Assembly (NCBI GenBank): GCA_947501265.1
Contig: CANMVY010000011.1
Location: 1 to 64,000 of the forward strand
Source: Bacteroidota bacterium
GTDB taxonomy: Bacteria; Bacteroidota; Bacteroidia; UBA7662; CANHCV01
Length of the DNA stretch: 64,000 bases
Direction of reading: 5' to 3'
Shown: positions 18,401 through 26,990 of the stretch, one piece after another
Layout: every line of letters begins with the position of its first letter
Numbering within the stretch: position 1 is the stretch's first letter
Program-made: the position numbers and the translations under genes
Notes under the pieces: model-generated
Database searches by the model: none
What the model was told of the DNA's origin: nothing
The model's input: only the letters and a program-made list of their open reading frames with translations

Positions 18401-21400
18401 CCGCCATTCCAACGTTCGTTCCTGTACCTTGACGCAAATCGAAAGCATATTTCTTATTTGCTAAAGCTGGGAACGAGAACCAAGCATCGCGACCAAATTT
18501 ACGAGCCGTGTTCGATGTAGCATTCGGACCAGCAGCAACAACAGATGTACTAGCAGTAGCTCCTTTCAACGAATACTGAGAACACCACTCGGTTGGAGAG
18601 GAAGTTAATACCGGCAAAACAGTAGCTGTAGAACACTCATTGTTGCTAATGTTTGGTTCCGCAGGACCTGCAACGTATCCGGTTGTACTATTCGGAACAA
18701 AAGAATAACGGGTATAACATGGCATCGATCCAGCCAAGTTCGTAGGATCGGTAGAGCCAAAGTTTTCAGCACCAACAGAACCCAGGGCTACAAGCTGGTT
18801 ACCACTCAAGGTACCTGTTCCCCATGCGTTCAATCCCATAGAGTAAGTATATTGACCGGTTGTTGCACCAGCTGCAGTACCGTCGTAGAAAGAAGAGTTA
18901 CCGTACACAATGTCAATGCGACTTCCGCTTTCGAACAAACGAACCTGAGCATTCAACGAAGGACCTGCATAACCAAATTTCTCCAATCCAATGAACTCAA
19001 TGTACATGATTCGATTTGGTGAGGTTCCCTTGGTTTCGTATTTGAAACCGGTAACCAAACCTGCGGTACTATTACCTGGAGCAACCATATCGTCCCAAAA
19101 AGGAGCAACCATGGCATTTGAACTCGCGCCAGAATTTAAGTTGTTCGTCAAATTAGAACTGGTAACGCCTTTAGCGTTCAAAGTTAACCATCCATTGGTT
19201 GAAACCTTAATGGCTGTTACCTCACGACCAGCATAAGTAAACGCAAAAGGCACTGAAACTGAATCAGACAATACATCGTCACCGCTGAATGGAGTACCCC
19301 AAGTGAACGAAGTTCCTGTGCTAGCAATGGATCCATAAGCAGAACTGTTTATCGGAGTTTTGGTGATGGTGTAGTTCAAGAATTCCAAGTTTGGCGTTAA
19401 ACAAACACGGTAGTTACCTGCACCACCTGTACCTCCTGCACTGTGGTAAACACGTACCGCATACCAGTTACCAGAAGTCAATCCAGAAAGTGTACCAGAT
19501 TCAGCAACGCCCAAACCAACTCCATCGAACGTGCCGATGCGGTTTGCAGCATTCGCAGAATCTACAATTTTGTTTGGTCCCAAGTTGAAAACCTCAACTT
19601 TGGGATTGAACTGAAGAACGGTAGGAGTAACAACAATGTTCACTCCACCAATACCAGCAGAACCCGTAGCTTGGAATACGTGCCAGTTATCTTTCATGTT
19701 CGTTACAGCTGTTGTTGGAGCTGGCAAAGAAGTGAAAGAAGACGCTGTAGAATAAATATCGGAAGTTGGAGAACAAGAAGAAGTTACTGAAATGGTATCA
19801 GCACCGCCCAACGAATCGATCGCTGGAGGAATTACCGCATAAACATCAATACCTACATCACCCAATCCATTGAAGGTACTGGTGGTCGTGTCGCCATGGT
19901 GGTACACACGCAAATAGTAATTACCCGCGGTTGTTGTTGAAGACGTATACGAAGCGATACGGCCCAAGCCATTCGCATTGGTGGTACCAGAAACCGCAGC
20001 AGCAATAAAGGTTAAGCTTGAAGGGTTAGAACCGGAGTACAATTCTACAACTGGACGAACCAAGTTCGAACCAGCAACATCAATACCGAATTGAACTGGA
20101 TTGTTCGCCAAACTAAATTTGTACCAACGGTCACCACCGGTGGTGGAAGCCATCGTTACCCAAGAGGAAACAGCAGCTGGACGAGTGTAGCCTGCTGACC
20201 AGGTTGAACCGTGCGCAGGAAAACGCTGACAGTTTTGAGCAGAGATTTGAGAAGCTGGAGAAACGTCTAAGGTGAGGGCACCGGCTGGCTCATCGTTACC
20301 GGGATTAGCAGCAAAAGTGCCACCTTGGTACGATAATCCTTGACGGAATAAATAACTGGAGAAACATGCAGGAGCAAGATTCAAGGCACCTGAAGCTGTA
20401 GATGTTGGATCAACTTCTTGGAAACGATTGCTTCTTGGTGAAGCCAATGCAAAAACGTCTTTTCCGCCGAAAGTGGTGGCAAAGCTATTTAATCCAATGG
20501 AGTAGGTTAAAGAAATGGAAGCAGCTCCTGTGAATGGAGTCATGTTACCATACACAAACTCAATGTCGTTGGTGGTCTCGTACAACTTCACTTGATAATT
20601 CAAGTTCGGTGAAGATTGGGCAAAAACCTCCATGTTAGCCCACTCAACAGTCATTACACGGTTAGGAGCAGTACCTGTTACTTGGTAAGCAATACAAGAA
20701 TTGATGTTAGCGAAACTATTTCCCAAAACAACCAAATCGTCCCAATATGGAGCAATCGCAGAGCGGGTCGTGGTAGTGGAAAGGTTATTGGTTACACCCG
20801 TTTGAAAAACTGTTGTATCCATCCAAAGTACACCGTTGGTGGTTGCACGGAAATGATTCACCGGTTGACCTTGGTATTCGAACGTAAAGGGCAAAGCAAT
20901 GCCTAAAGAATAGTTGTCGTCTCCACTGGCACTATTCCAACGAGGATTTAGCGCTCCAGCTTTCAAAGACAATCCGTCGAACAAAGAGTTGAAAGATACA
21001 CCACTTGGAGTATACGTAACACGCATCGTGTCTAAGCTTGATGTAAAGAAACGACGAGGGTTGTTCTGAGCAGTTGCCGTGTTGTAGTAGGTATTACCAC
21101 CACCGCAGTCACCGTAGGTATAAGATCGAACCCAATAAGAAGAACCAGGATTCAAACCAGCAATGGTAATTGGGCCCGATGACGAACCTGCAAAAACAAT
21201 TTGTTCTCCAGTACCAGAATAGGTCAAATTTCCCGTGTAATTCTGTCCATCAACAGGATCAGTAAAGCTATTGGTTGTATTGATTTTGATAACACGACCT
21301 GTAACCGCTGAAGCGTTGGTCCAATTGATTCCAAGTGTTCCTGTTGTAGAAGCTGTTGTTGATCCTGGAGTTTCTGGAGATGTTAAAACGAACAAAGAAT

Positions 21401-24032
21401 CTTGTTGAGTTGGAGCTCCAGGACCAGAAATCAAAGATGAGGTTGAATTATCGGTTAGGCTTGAATTCGTACATGTTAATACAGAGCGGTAGTATTGTGC
21501 AATACCGTTGTACGAAGCAATGTTGTAAGAAGGACCACTTGCAACACCATCGGCATATACTTCAAAGTTATCAATGATGTGAGAGGTAGTTTCTAAACCG
21601 GTACGTGCTTTGAAACAGTGTCTCCAGTATTGACGCAATTCCGTTAAATAAGAAGCAGGCAATTGAATGTTGGTTAATCCTGTAACTGGAGTTCCATTCA
21701 TGGAAACCGTTACTTTTCCTGTTGCATCAATATCAATTTGGAATGCCGTGTTTACACCTTTCCACGAAACATCAGAAGAGTAAGCCAACATACCACTTGC
21801 AGAAGGCGTTGATGGTGTTTGCTCGTTAACGGTACAATTGTACATCAGATAGATACCATGAAGGGCTGATCCGTTGGTGTAGGTAACGAAAGCAACTTTC
21901 AATTTAGAACCCGTACCGTTTTCGGCATTCATGTTCGCATCGTTGTTAGGATTCACATCATCCCCGAAAGAATACGAAACCCCATCAGCATAAATGGTGC
22001 TGCTTGGGCGGCTAACGTTCAAATCAAACTTGACGCGGTATTGTGAACTCACTGCTCCCGTACCTGGAATCAATAATGAACCAAAAGTGCTTGATGCCAA
22101 CGGGTTCAATACCATGGTACCACCCGAAATGGCAGCATTTCCTGTAATGGTTGCAGCGCCCAAATTGGGATTGCTGAAGGTGTTTTGGTAAATCAATCCG
22201 AAAGCGTTGGAAATGTTCGACCAAGAACTATTGTTTGGAGATTCTTGCCACTGGTACTGAATTCCAGAAGCAACAGTAGCACCAACCAATGAAATGTTTA
22301 CCCCGGTTCCCACGCAAAGATTCGCAAAAGATGGGTTTGCCGTTCCTCCGGTTGGAGTTCCAGAACAAACTGGCAAAGCCACCAAGTTTACAATGTAGTC
22401 TTCTGTTTCTCCCGAACCCGTAGTATAACAAGGATCGTAATTAAGCGATGTTGTTCTGGTGGATACACGCATGCGAGTTTGTCCAGAAGCCACCCAAACG
22501 GGAGTGAAAATGCTGGTATTGAAAACACGTGGGGCACCTGCCGTAGCAATGGCAGCGATGGAACCAGAGTTGAAAACCTCTTCACCACCATCGGTGAAAT
22601 CGCCATCGCGGTTCCAGTCAATCCAAACCTTCGTGGTGAACGTTTGAGAGAACGTGCTCGTACTGGCAACGGTGATATCTAAGTTGTTCGTTTGAGTTGC
22701 TTGCAAAGATGGAACTGGAACACCTGAAGCTCCAGCGAAATTAGAATACAAGTCGGCAGTACTACCGGAAACAGCTGTTCCTTGTGTACCTGCAAGAGAT
22801 GCAATAGTTGTAGCATTATTGATGGTTCCAAACGAAACGTTTACCACATCATGAGAAGACGTGAAGGCTGCAGCAGAAGGACAATAACAAAACAAAAAGG
22901 AATTCAAGGTTACTTGAAGAGGATTTGAAAATGCAGTTTGAGAAGATAATGTACACGTTACCGAAGCGCGGTAAAACGTATTACTCGTCATAACTCCGGT
23001 GGCATAAGAAGGCGATGTAGCTCCAGAAATATTATTCCATGTGGTTCCATCGGGAGACGATTGCCATTGGTACTGAATACCGGTACCAACGTTGTTTTGC
23101 AAAGAAAGGGTAGTTCCTACGTTTCCGCAGGTTGGGTTAGAAGCAGCAACCGTATTTCCTGGAGTTGGGGTACCTGAACATACTACAGGAGCTGTAAAGG
23201 TGTAACGACGACCCGATGTTGGGGGCGTATTGGTACCTCCAACTGACCAACCAAGGCTAGCGGAAGTATTCGTAAATCCTAGAGAATTACCATTGGTTTG
23301 GGTGGCACCAACACCTAACAATTCCGTTGTTCCATTCGAGTTTCCAGAAATCCCCATGTGAGTTAATGTAGAAGCGGTTGTTCCATACGTCATGGTTCCA
23401 TAAACAATCTCAATGTTGTTGGATCCTTCCAACAAACGAATTTGGAAATTTAAGTTATCTCCAGTACCAGTCGTACTGTACCTCTTAAATCCTAGCCACT
23501 GCACCACCAACACCCGGTTAGGTGCAGAACCAGTGGTTTCAAAACGAAGTGAAGAACCTGTTTGTCCCTGCAAATCTCTAGCAAAACCCGCAATACGAGA
23601 ACGCAGTTGAGCTGGGGTAATGGCGGATGTTGAAGATAAGGCTGTGTAAGAACTTGTTGATGCAGTGTTAACAGCCGTTGCTCCCAAGGAACTTTGACCC
23701 AAGGTAATCCAACCGTTAGCACTGATCGCAAAACGATCAAAAGCATAACCATTGAAATTAAAGGTAAATCCAATAGGTAATCCTATACCTGTTGTGGTAG
23801 TACCTCCACCTAAAGCCGCCGTTGAAACATAACGTTCGTCATCGGCGGTTGTGCCGTTAGTTACGGCTGTACCACCGGTAATGGGCGAAAACGTCGTGGT
23901 CGACGTGTTTTGGGTGTAGAATTGAATCAGCGCCTGAGACCTGGCCTCAAACCCGAACAAACTACAAAGGGCAAACAATAGCCAGAGTCCCCTCCAGCCC
24001 ATTCGCCTTGTTGGTTGATGGTTGTTTTTCAT
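15477..24032 (-). CDS. Giant T9SS type A sorting-domain protein with GEVED-like, fibronectin-like and SBBP-like repeats
   Basis: 2851 aa; signal peptide; GSGETEDYIVNLV (GEVED); repeated GRAVATDLSGNVVSVGTYS/AVATDASGNIYVAGSF units; VYPNPANDVITLQSS...GIYLLNIHSNNSVTTKKITVKH. Confidence 0.88.
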   Translation of the reverse strand: MKNNHQPTRRMGWRGLWLLFALCSLFGFEARSQALIQFYTQNTSTTTFSPITGGTAVTNGTTADDERYVSTAALGGGTTTTGIGLPIGFTFNFNGYAFDRFAISANGWITLGQSSLGATAVNTASTSSYTALSSTSAITPAQLRSRIAGFARDLQGQTGSSLRFETTGSAPNRVLVVQWLGFKRYSTTGTGDNLNFQIRLLEGSNNIEIVYGTMTYGTTASTLTHMGISGNSNGTTELLGVGATQTNGNSLGFTNTSASLGWSVGGTNTPPTSGRRYTFTAPVVCSGTPTPGNTVAASNPTCGNVGTTLSLQNNVGTGIQYQWQSSPDGTTWNNISGATSPSYATGVMTSNTFYRASVTCTLSSQTAFSNPLQVTLNSFLFCYCPSAAAFTSSHDVVNVSFGTINNATTIASLAGTQGTAVSGSTADLYSNFAGASGVPVPSLQATQTNNLDITVASTSTFSQTFTTKVWIDWNRDGDFTDGGEEVFNSGSIAAIATAGAPRVFNTSIFTPVWVASGQTRMRVSTRTTSLNYDPCYTTGSGETEDYIVNLVALPVCSGTPTGGTANPSFANLCVGTGVNISLVGATVASGIQYQWQESPNNSSWSNISNAFGLIYQNTFSNPNLGAATITGNAAISGGTMVLNPLASSTFGSLLIPGTGAVSSQYRVKFDLNVSRPSSTIYADGVSYSFGDDVNPNNDANMNAENGTGSKLKVAFVTYTNGSALHGIYLMYNCTVNEQTPSTPSASGMLAYSSDVSWKGVNTAFQIDIDATGKVTVSMNGTPVTGLTNIQLPASYLTELRQYWRHCFKARTGLETTSHIIDNFEVYADGVASGPSYNIASYNGIAQYYRSVLTCTNSSLTDNSTSSLISGPGAPTQQDSLFVLTSPETPGSTTASTTGTLGINWTNASAVTGRVIKINTTNSFTDPVDGQNYTGNLTYSGTGEQIVFAGSSSGPITIAGLNPGSSYWVRSYTYGDCGGGNTYYNTATAQNNPRRFFTSSLDTMRVTYTPSGVSFNSLFDGLSLKAGALNPRWNSASGDDNYSLGIALPFTFEYQGQPVNHFRATTNGVLWMDTTVFQTGVTNNLSTTTTRSAIAPYWDDLVVLGNSFANINSCIAYQVTGTAPNRVMTVEWANMEVFAQSSPNLNYQVKLYETTNDIEFVYGNMTPFTGAASISLTYSIGLNSFATTFGGKDVFALASPRSNRFQEVDPTSTASGALNLAPACFSSYLFRQGLSYQGGTFAANPGNDEPAGALTLDVSPASQISAQNCQRFPAHGSTWSAGYTRPAAVSSWVTMASTTGGDRWYKFSLANNPVQFGIDVAGSNLVRPVVELYSGSNPSSLTFIAAAVSGTTNANGLGRIASYTSSTTTAGNYYLRVYHHGDTTTSTFNGLGDVGIDVYAVIPPAIDSLGGADTISVTSSCSPTSDIYSTASSFTSLPAPTTAVTNMKDNWHVFQATGSAGIGGVNIVVTPTVLQFNPKVEVFNLGPNKIVDSANAANRIGTFDGVGLGVAESGTLSGLTSGNWYAVRVYHSAGGTGGAGNYRVCLTPNLEFLNYTITKTPINSSAYGSIASTGTSFTWGTPFSGDDVLSDSVSVPFAFTYAGREVTAIKVSTNGWLTLNAKGVTSSNLTNNLNSGASSNAMVAPFWDDMVAPGNSTAGLVTGFKYETKGTSPNRIMYIEFIGLEKFGYAGPSLNAQVRLFESGSRIDIVYGNSSFYDGTAAGATTGQYTYSMGLNAWGTGTLSGNQLVALGSVGAENFGSTDPTNLAGSMPCYTRYSFVPNSTTGYVAGPAEPNISNNECSTATVLPVLTSSPTEWCSQYSLKGATASTSVVAAGPNATSNTARKFGRDAWFSFPALANKKYAFDLRQGTGTNVGMAVYSSRTGCGSLTAVAHIYDGTGGSTQDTDLVSAQNQTYYVRVYQNDSLYTVPSGNNGYFNLVAVLLPPPPVNDECSGAVRLTSSFAIPSNLPSRSVIDATISTTPAFCATAAADVWFAFRADYTTHTIRVSPVTPGVQFNPAIQVFTTGNSSYSCGSLTQVACATSAAMNVQEVYTSTAFVPGQVYYIRVSNQTGGKGGTGNFNISLTHPDIRDISIENVFATAAGTGSGSAGTARNIRFVVKNNGPVSYSGSGVSFSFSRNGAVVSSTTPALNLNVGDTTSVYFGTTLTPTLNAIDTVKYYHSFVSDFVRSNDTVNVTYNSTSSIMNFSWSKPYGNNLLDEGRAVATDLSGNVVSVGTYSNQAVIGSDTLKGDFRQGNADVMIIKSDSLGTAFWARTITGTNVENVRAVATDASGNIYVAGSFQGTIKAGNVSLTSNGSTDGFVVKYSTAGVVQYAIKIGGTGSEVINDIKVDASNLYFAGGFSNSLTFGSTISSAGESDVMVGSMNLSTGAANWVVSQGGYSFDMANALAIDNNFLYTTGYFCNNRDISGPYNLASSGIFNMFVGKHNLSNGSMVWGRTLSGTGSEYGNGIALDASGNVVVSGTFNLHIDAPGARVVSRMIPTRGAEDIFVTKFTAAGVYQWVYSMGGTGSDNFGKLSTYNASNNVVGSGFFQNNAFFRGYSLNSTGLGDMFVYSADMNGNTNWINRSSSTGSFAKSGSDVAVSTSGAVYVTGTSAGTTTLGSTSVNSLGQTDMFLTKLLTGASGMTGGPQMREALTSRILPTTDMPEISSFQVDWLTNDLTLGNKEVTVRWFASQEVANSKFIIEQSTDGINWSTIRTVNTNGSDKAYAASFDRAMLANGEVMVRVRLQTTNGIFSNAPAHLVNNVRSNNELLINVYPNPANDVITLQSSSSMNGVFVEVTSVDGKVVRRVEFNSLANAVDLNVSDLSNGIYLLNIHSNNSVTTKKITVKH

Positions 24033-24110
24033 AATATAAGTTGTTAGTTTTTACTTCATTAACCAAAAAACGAGGTGTACCTTACGGATACAGTACACCC
24101 ACGATTGAGG

Positions 24111-24141
24111 CAAATCTAACGAATTTCTTAAAAAATGCAAA
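24111..24141 (-). promoter_or_regulatory. Bacteroidota-type promoter TTTG-N19-TAGATTTG for the giant T9SS gene
   Basis: Minus-strand TTTGCATTTTTTAAGAAATTCGTTAGATTTG; matches -33 TTTG and -7 TANNTTTG consensus with 19-bp spacing. Confidence 0.7.
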
Positions 24142-24170
24142 GAGGAAAAAGAAAAAAATTAAAATTATTT

Positions 24171-24968
24171 TTAACCCAAATTCACCGCAAGTCCAAACAA
24201 GGCAAAGTCGTACCTACCCACGTCGGTACACTCTCCACCGCTCAACCGATCCCCCAACTCCTCTACATCCGCCCAGCGGTAACTTTTCTTCTGCTTCAAC
24301 AAATCCATCTCCACCGCCACCCGGGAAACGTGAACGTCCAGCGGCAAAAGCAGCCCACTCGCGGGTATTTCGCCCCAAATCCCAAAATCTACCCCCCGTT
24401 CTGAAGAACGAACCATCCACCTCAAGTACATCACCAACCGTTTGCACGTACTCCCACTTACCACACTGGGAACGTGCTTCCAAGTACGTGCCATCAAGCA
24501 GTTCGACCGCTCTACACGCAAATGAAACACTTTTAATGCGTTTCGAGCGGTCCACCCCTCTCCGTCATCCACCAAAAAGGCCGTTTCCAACGATTCATAT
24601 TGGCTATACCACTCTTTTAAAAAACCCAGTAATCCCAGCACATCGTCTTCGTTCAAAGTGCGGTGAACAAATCCACGAAAAACTGCCCATTCGCGCTCGT
24701 TGGAATTCAACAAAAAGTCATACGGTGCATCATCCATTCTTCGCATCAACTCGTTGGCCTTATTGATGATAGTTTTCCGTTGTCCCCACGCAAACAGCGA
24801 AGCGAAAAACCCAGCAATTTCTACATCTTGCTTTTTAGAAAACCGATGAGGGACTTGAATAGGATCGTTATGAATGAACTCCGGTCGTTCGTAACGATCG
24901 GCCAGCTCGTCCAACCAGTCAAAAAATTCGGCATCGCCGAAACGGTATTTTATTGAGCGCGCATCCAC
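24171..24968 (-). CDS. TIGR02757 (DUF2400) family protein
   Basis: 265 aa; DPIQVPHRFSKKQDVEIAGFFASLFAWGQRKTII, CKRLVMYLRWMVR, GVDFGIW, LLLPLDVHVSRVA. Confidence 0.85.
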   Translation of the reverse strand: MDARSIKYRFGDAEFFDWLDELADRYERPEFIHNDPIQVPHRFSKKQDVEIAGFFASLFAWGQRKTIINKANELMRRMDDAPYDFLLNSNEREWAVFRGFVHRTLNEDDVLGLLGFLKEWYSQYESLETAFLVDDGEGWTARNALKVFHLRVERSNCLMARTWKHVPSVVSGSTCKRLVMYLRWMVRSSERGVDFGIWGEIPASGLLLPLDVHVSRVAVEMDLLKQKKSYRWADVEELGDRLSGGECTDVGRYDFALFGLAVNLG

Positions 24969-25765
24969 GCTTCCATCGCCTCCTGAATGTTGCGGGCTTC
25001 CTCTCGTGCAGCTAAAGCAAACTCCTTGCCTTCGCCCGCATACAAAATGGATCGACTGGCATTGATCAACAACCCACCCTCTCCTTCAATCCAGCCCATG
25101 TTCATAACATCTTCCAAATTACCTCCTTGAGCACCAACGCCAGGAACCAAAAAGAAATGACGAGGCATTCGAGCTCTAATTTGTGCCAAATCCGAAGCGC
25201 GAGTGGCCCCAACCACCACCATGATGTTGTCTTCGGTACCCCACCCTTTCAACTTATCCAACACCCGCTCGTACAAATGCATTTCACCGCTGTTGAAATA
25301 CTGAAAATCTTCGGCTCCCGGATTGGAGGTTAATCCCAAAACAATGGCCCATTTCCCATCAAATCCCAAAAATGGCATCACCGAGTCGCTTCCCATATAC
25401 GGATTTACGGTCACCGAATCGAATTCGTAGGTGAAGAAAAACGTACGAGCATACATGGCCGACGTATTTCCAATATCTCCTCGCTTCGCATCAGCAATAG
25501 TAAAACACTCTTTTGGAATGTAATCCAAGGTTTTCCTTAAACTGGTCCAACCACTAACGCCCAAACTTTCGTAAAATGCAATGTTGGGTTTGTAAGCCAC
25601 AGCAAATTCGTGAGTCGCATCAATAATGGCTTTGTTGAAGGCAAAAATGGGATCTTCTTCCAACAACAAATGCTGCGGAATTTTTGCTAAATCAGGGTCT
25701 AAACCCACGCACAAAACCGATTTTTTTGCTTGGATTTGGCGAACCAATTCGGAACGAGTCATCAT
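24950..25765 (-). CDS. pyrF: Orotidine-5'-phosphate decarboxylase
   Basis: 271 aa; VLCVGLDPDL, AYKPNIAFYES, IADAKRGDIGNTSAMYA, VTVNPYMGSDSV, LVPGVGAQGG. Confidence 0.93.
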   Translation of the reverse strand: MMTRSELVRQIQAKKSVLCVGLDPDLAKIPQHLLLEEDPIFAFNKAIIDATHEFAVAYKPNIAFYESLGVSGWTSLRKTLDYIPKECFTIADAKRGDIGNTSAMYARTFFFTYEFDSVTVNPYMGSDSVMPFLGFDGKWAIVLGLTSNPGAEDFQYFNSGEMHLYERVLDKLKGWGTEDNIMVVVGATRASDLAQIRARMPRHFFLVPGVGAQGGNLEDVMNMGWIEGEGGLLINASRSILYAGEGKEFALAAREEARNIQEAMEAWMRAQ

Positions 25766-26016
25766 GAAGGATTGGGAATATTAATGGCTTCTACTTTTTT
25801 TATTTCAGGAATGGCGCGAAGAATGCTTTTTTCAATGCCCATTTTCATGGTCATGGCACTCATGGAACAATCTACGCAGTTGCCTTGCAACTTCACCTTT
25901 ACTACCAAATCGTCGGTAATTTCAACCAATTCTACATCTCCGTGGTCGCGATGCAAGAATGGCCGAATGGCATCGAGGGCGAGGTTAACTTTTTCGTGAA
26001 TCGTTGCGCTTTCCAT
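25762..26016 (-). CDS. NifU-like C-terminal domain (Fe-S scaffold) protein
   Basis: 84 aa; IRPFLHRDHGDVELVEI...VKLQGNCVDCSMSAMTMKMGIE with CxxC. Confidence 0.9.
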   Translation of the reverse strand: MESATIHEKVNLALDAIRPFLHRDHGDVELVEITDDLVVKVKLQGNCVDCSMSAMTMKMGIEKSILRAIPEIKKVEAINIPNPS

Positions 26017-26020
26017 GTTG

Positions 26021-26710
26021 TTATTGTTCGGCTACCAAACCGTCGCGCAAACGCACGATCCGTTTCGCATGTTGGGCAATGTCTTCCTCGTGCGTTACAA
26101 GAATGATGGTATTTCCGTTTTTATGGATTTCTTCAAACAAAGCCATAATTTCATGGCTCGTTTTGGTATCTAAATTTCCCGTTGGTTCGTCGGCCAAAAT
26201 AATGCTGGGGTTGTTCACCAACGCTCGGGCCACCGCCACACGCTGCCGCTGACCACCACTCAACTCGTTTGGCCGGTGACTCATGCGGTCGGCCAATCCC
26301 ACCATGGTTAACACCTGGGCCGCTCTCGCTTCTCGCTCCTCTTTCTTAATTCCTGCATACACCAACGGTAACGCTACGTTTTCCAAAGCTGTATTTCTGG
26401 GCAACAAGTTAAACGTTTGGAAAACGAATCCAATTTCAATGTTACGAACGGCCGCCAATTCATTGTCGGTCATTTTGCTCACGTCTTTTCCATTGAGCCA
26501 ATATTCTCCGCTGGAAGGCGTATCCAAGCAACCCAAGATGTTCATGAGCGTACTTTTTCCCGAACCCGAAGGTCCCATCAGGGCCACGTATTCGTTCTTT
26601 TCAATGGAAAAACTAACTCCCCGCAAGGCGTGAACGGTTTCGGTCCCCATCACATATTTGCGGGTAATATCTTGAAGTTGAATGAGCGATTTATTCACCG
26701 GATTGATCAA
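26021..26710 (-). CDS. ABC transporter ATP-binding protein (MacB/LolD type)
   Basis: 229 aa; [18 protein letters not shown] Walker [16 protein letters not shown] signature, [12 protein letters not shown] Walker B. Confidence 0.9.
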   Translation of the reverse strand: MINPVNKSLIQLQDITRKYVMGTETVHALRGVSFSIEKNEYVALMGPSGSGKSTLMNILGCLDTPSSGEYWLNGKDVSKMTDNELAAVRNIEIGFVFQTFNLLPRNTALENVALPLVYAGIKKEEREARAAQVLTMVGLADRMSHRPNELSGGQRQRVAVARALVNNPSIILADEPTGNLDTKTSHEIMALFEEIHKNGNTIILVTHEEDIAQHAKRIVRLRDGLVAEQ

Positions 26711-26990
26711 TTACTTTGGGTACACGAATGAAATCGGTGTCTTTTTTCGCGGCATTTTGAAGCGCTTCTTGGTGGGTAATCCACGGCTTCGGTTCGTCTT
26801 CGCGAAAAACGTTTTCCGAATCACTCAAGTAAACGAGAGGAGCTACCGAATCGGTGTCCAACTCGTTCAATTTTTCAACAAAAGCCAACATGTTGTTCAT
26901 TTCGCCAACCAATTGCTGCTTTTCATCGGCATTGAACTCCAATCGAGCCAAATGGGCCAAACGATCTACGGTATTTTGATCAACTTTCAT
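26691..26990 (-). CDS. gatC: Asp-tRNA(Asn)/Glu-tRNA(Gln) amidotransferase subunit GatC
   Basis: [51 protein letters not shown]; start placed at internal ATG with TAATG overlap to icmF. Confidence 0.88.
   Translation of the reverse strand: MKVDQNTVDRLAHLARLEFNADEKQQLVGEMNNMLAFVEKLNELDTDSVAPLVYLSDSENVFREDEPKPWITHQEALQNAAKKDTDFIRVPKVIDQSGE

Noticed and set aside
24041-24766. 241-aa plus-strand ORF
   Set aside because: Antisense to the TIGR02757 gene; low-complexity Pro/Ser/Thr-rich translation
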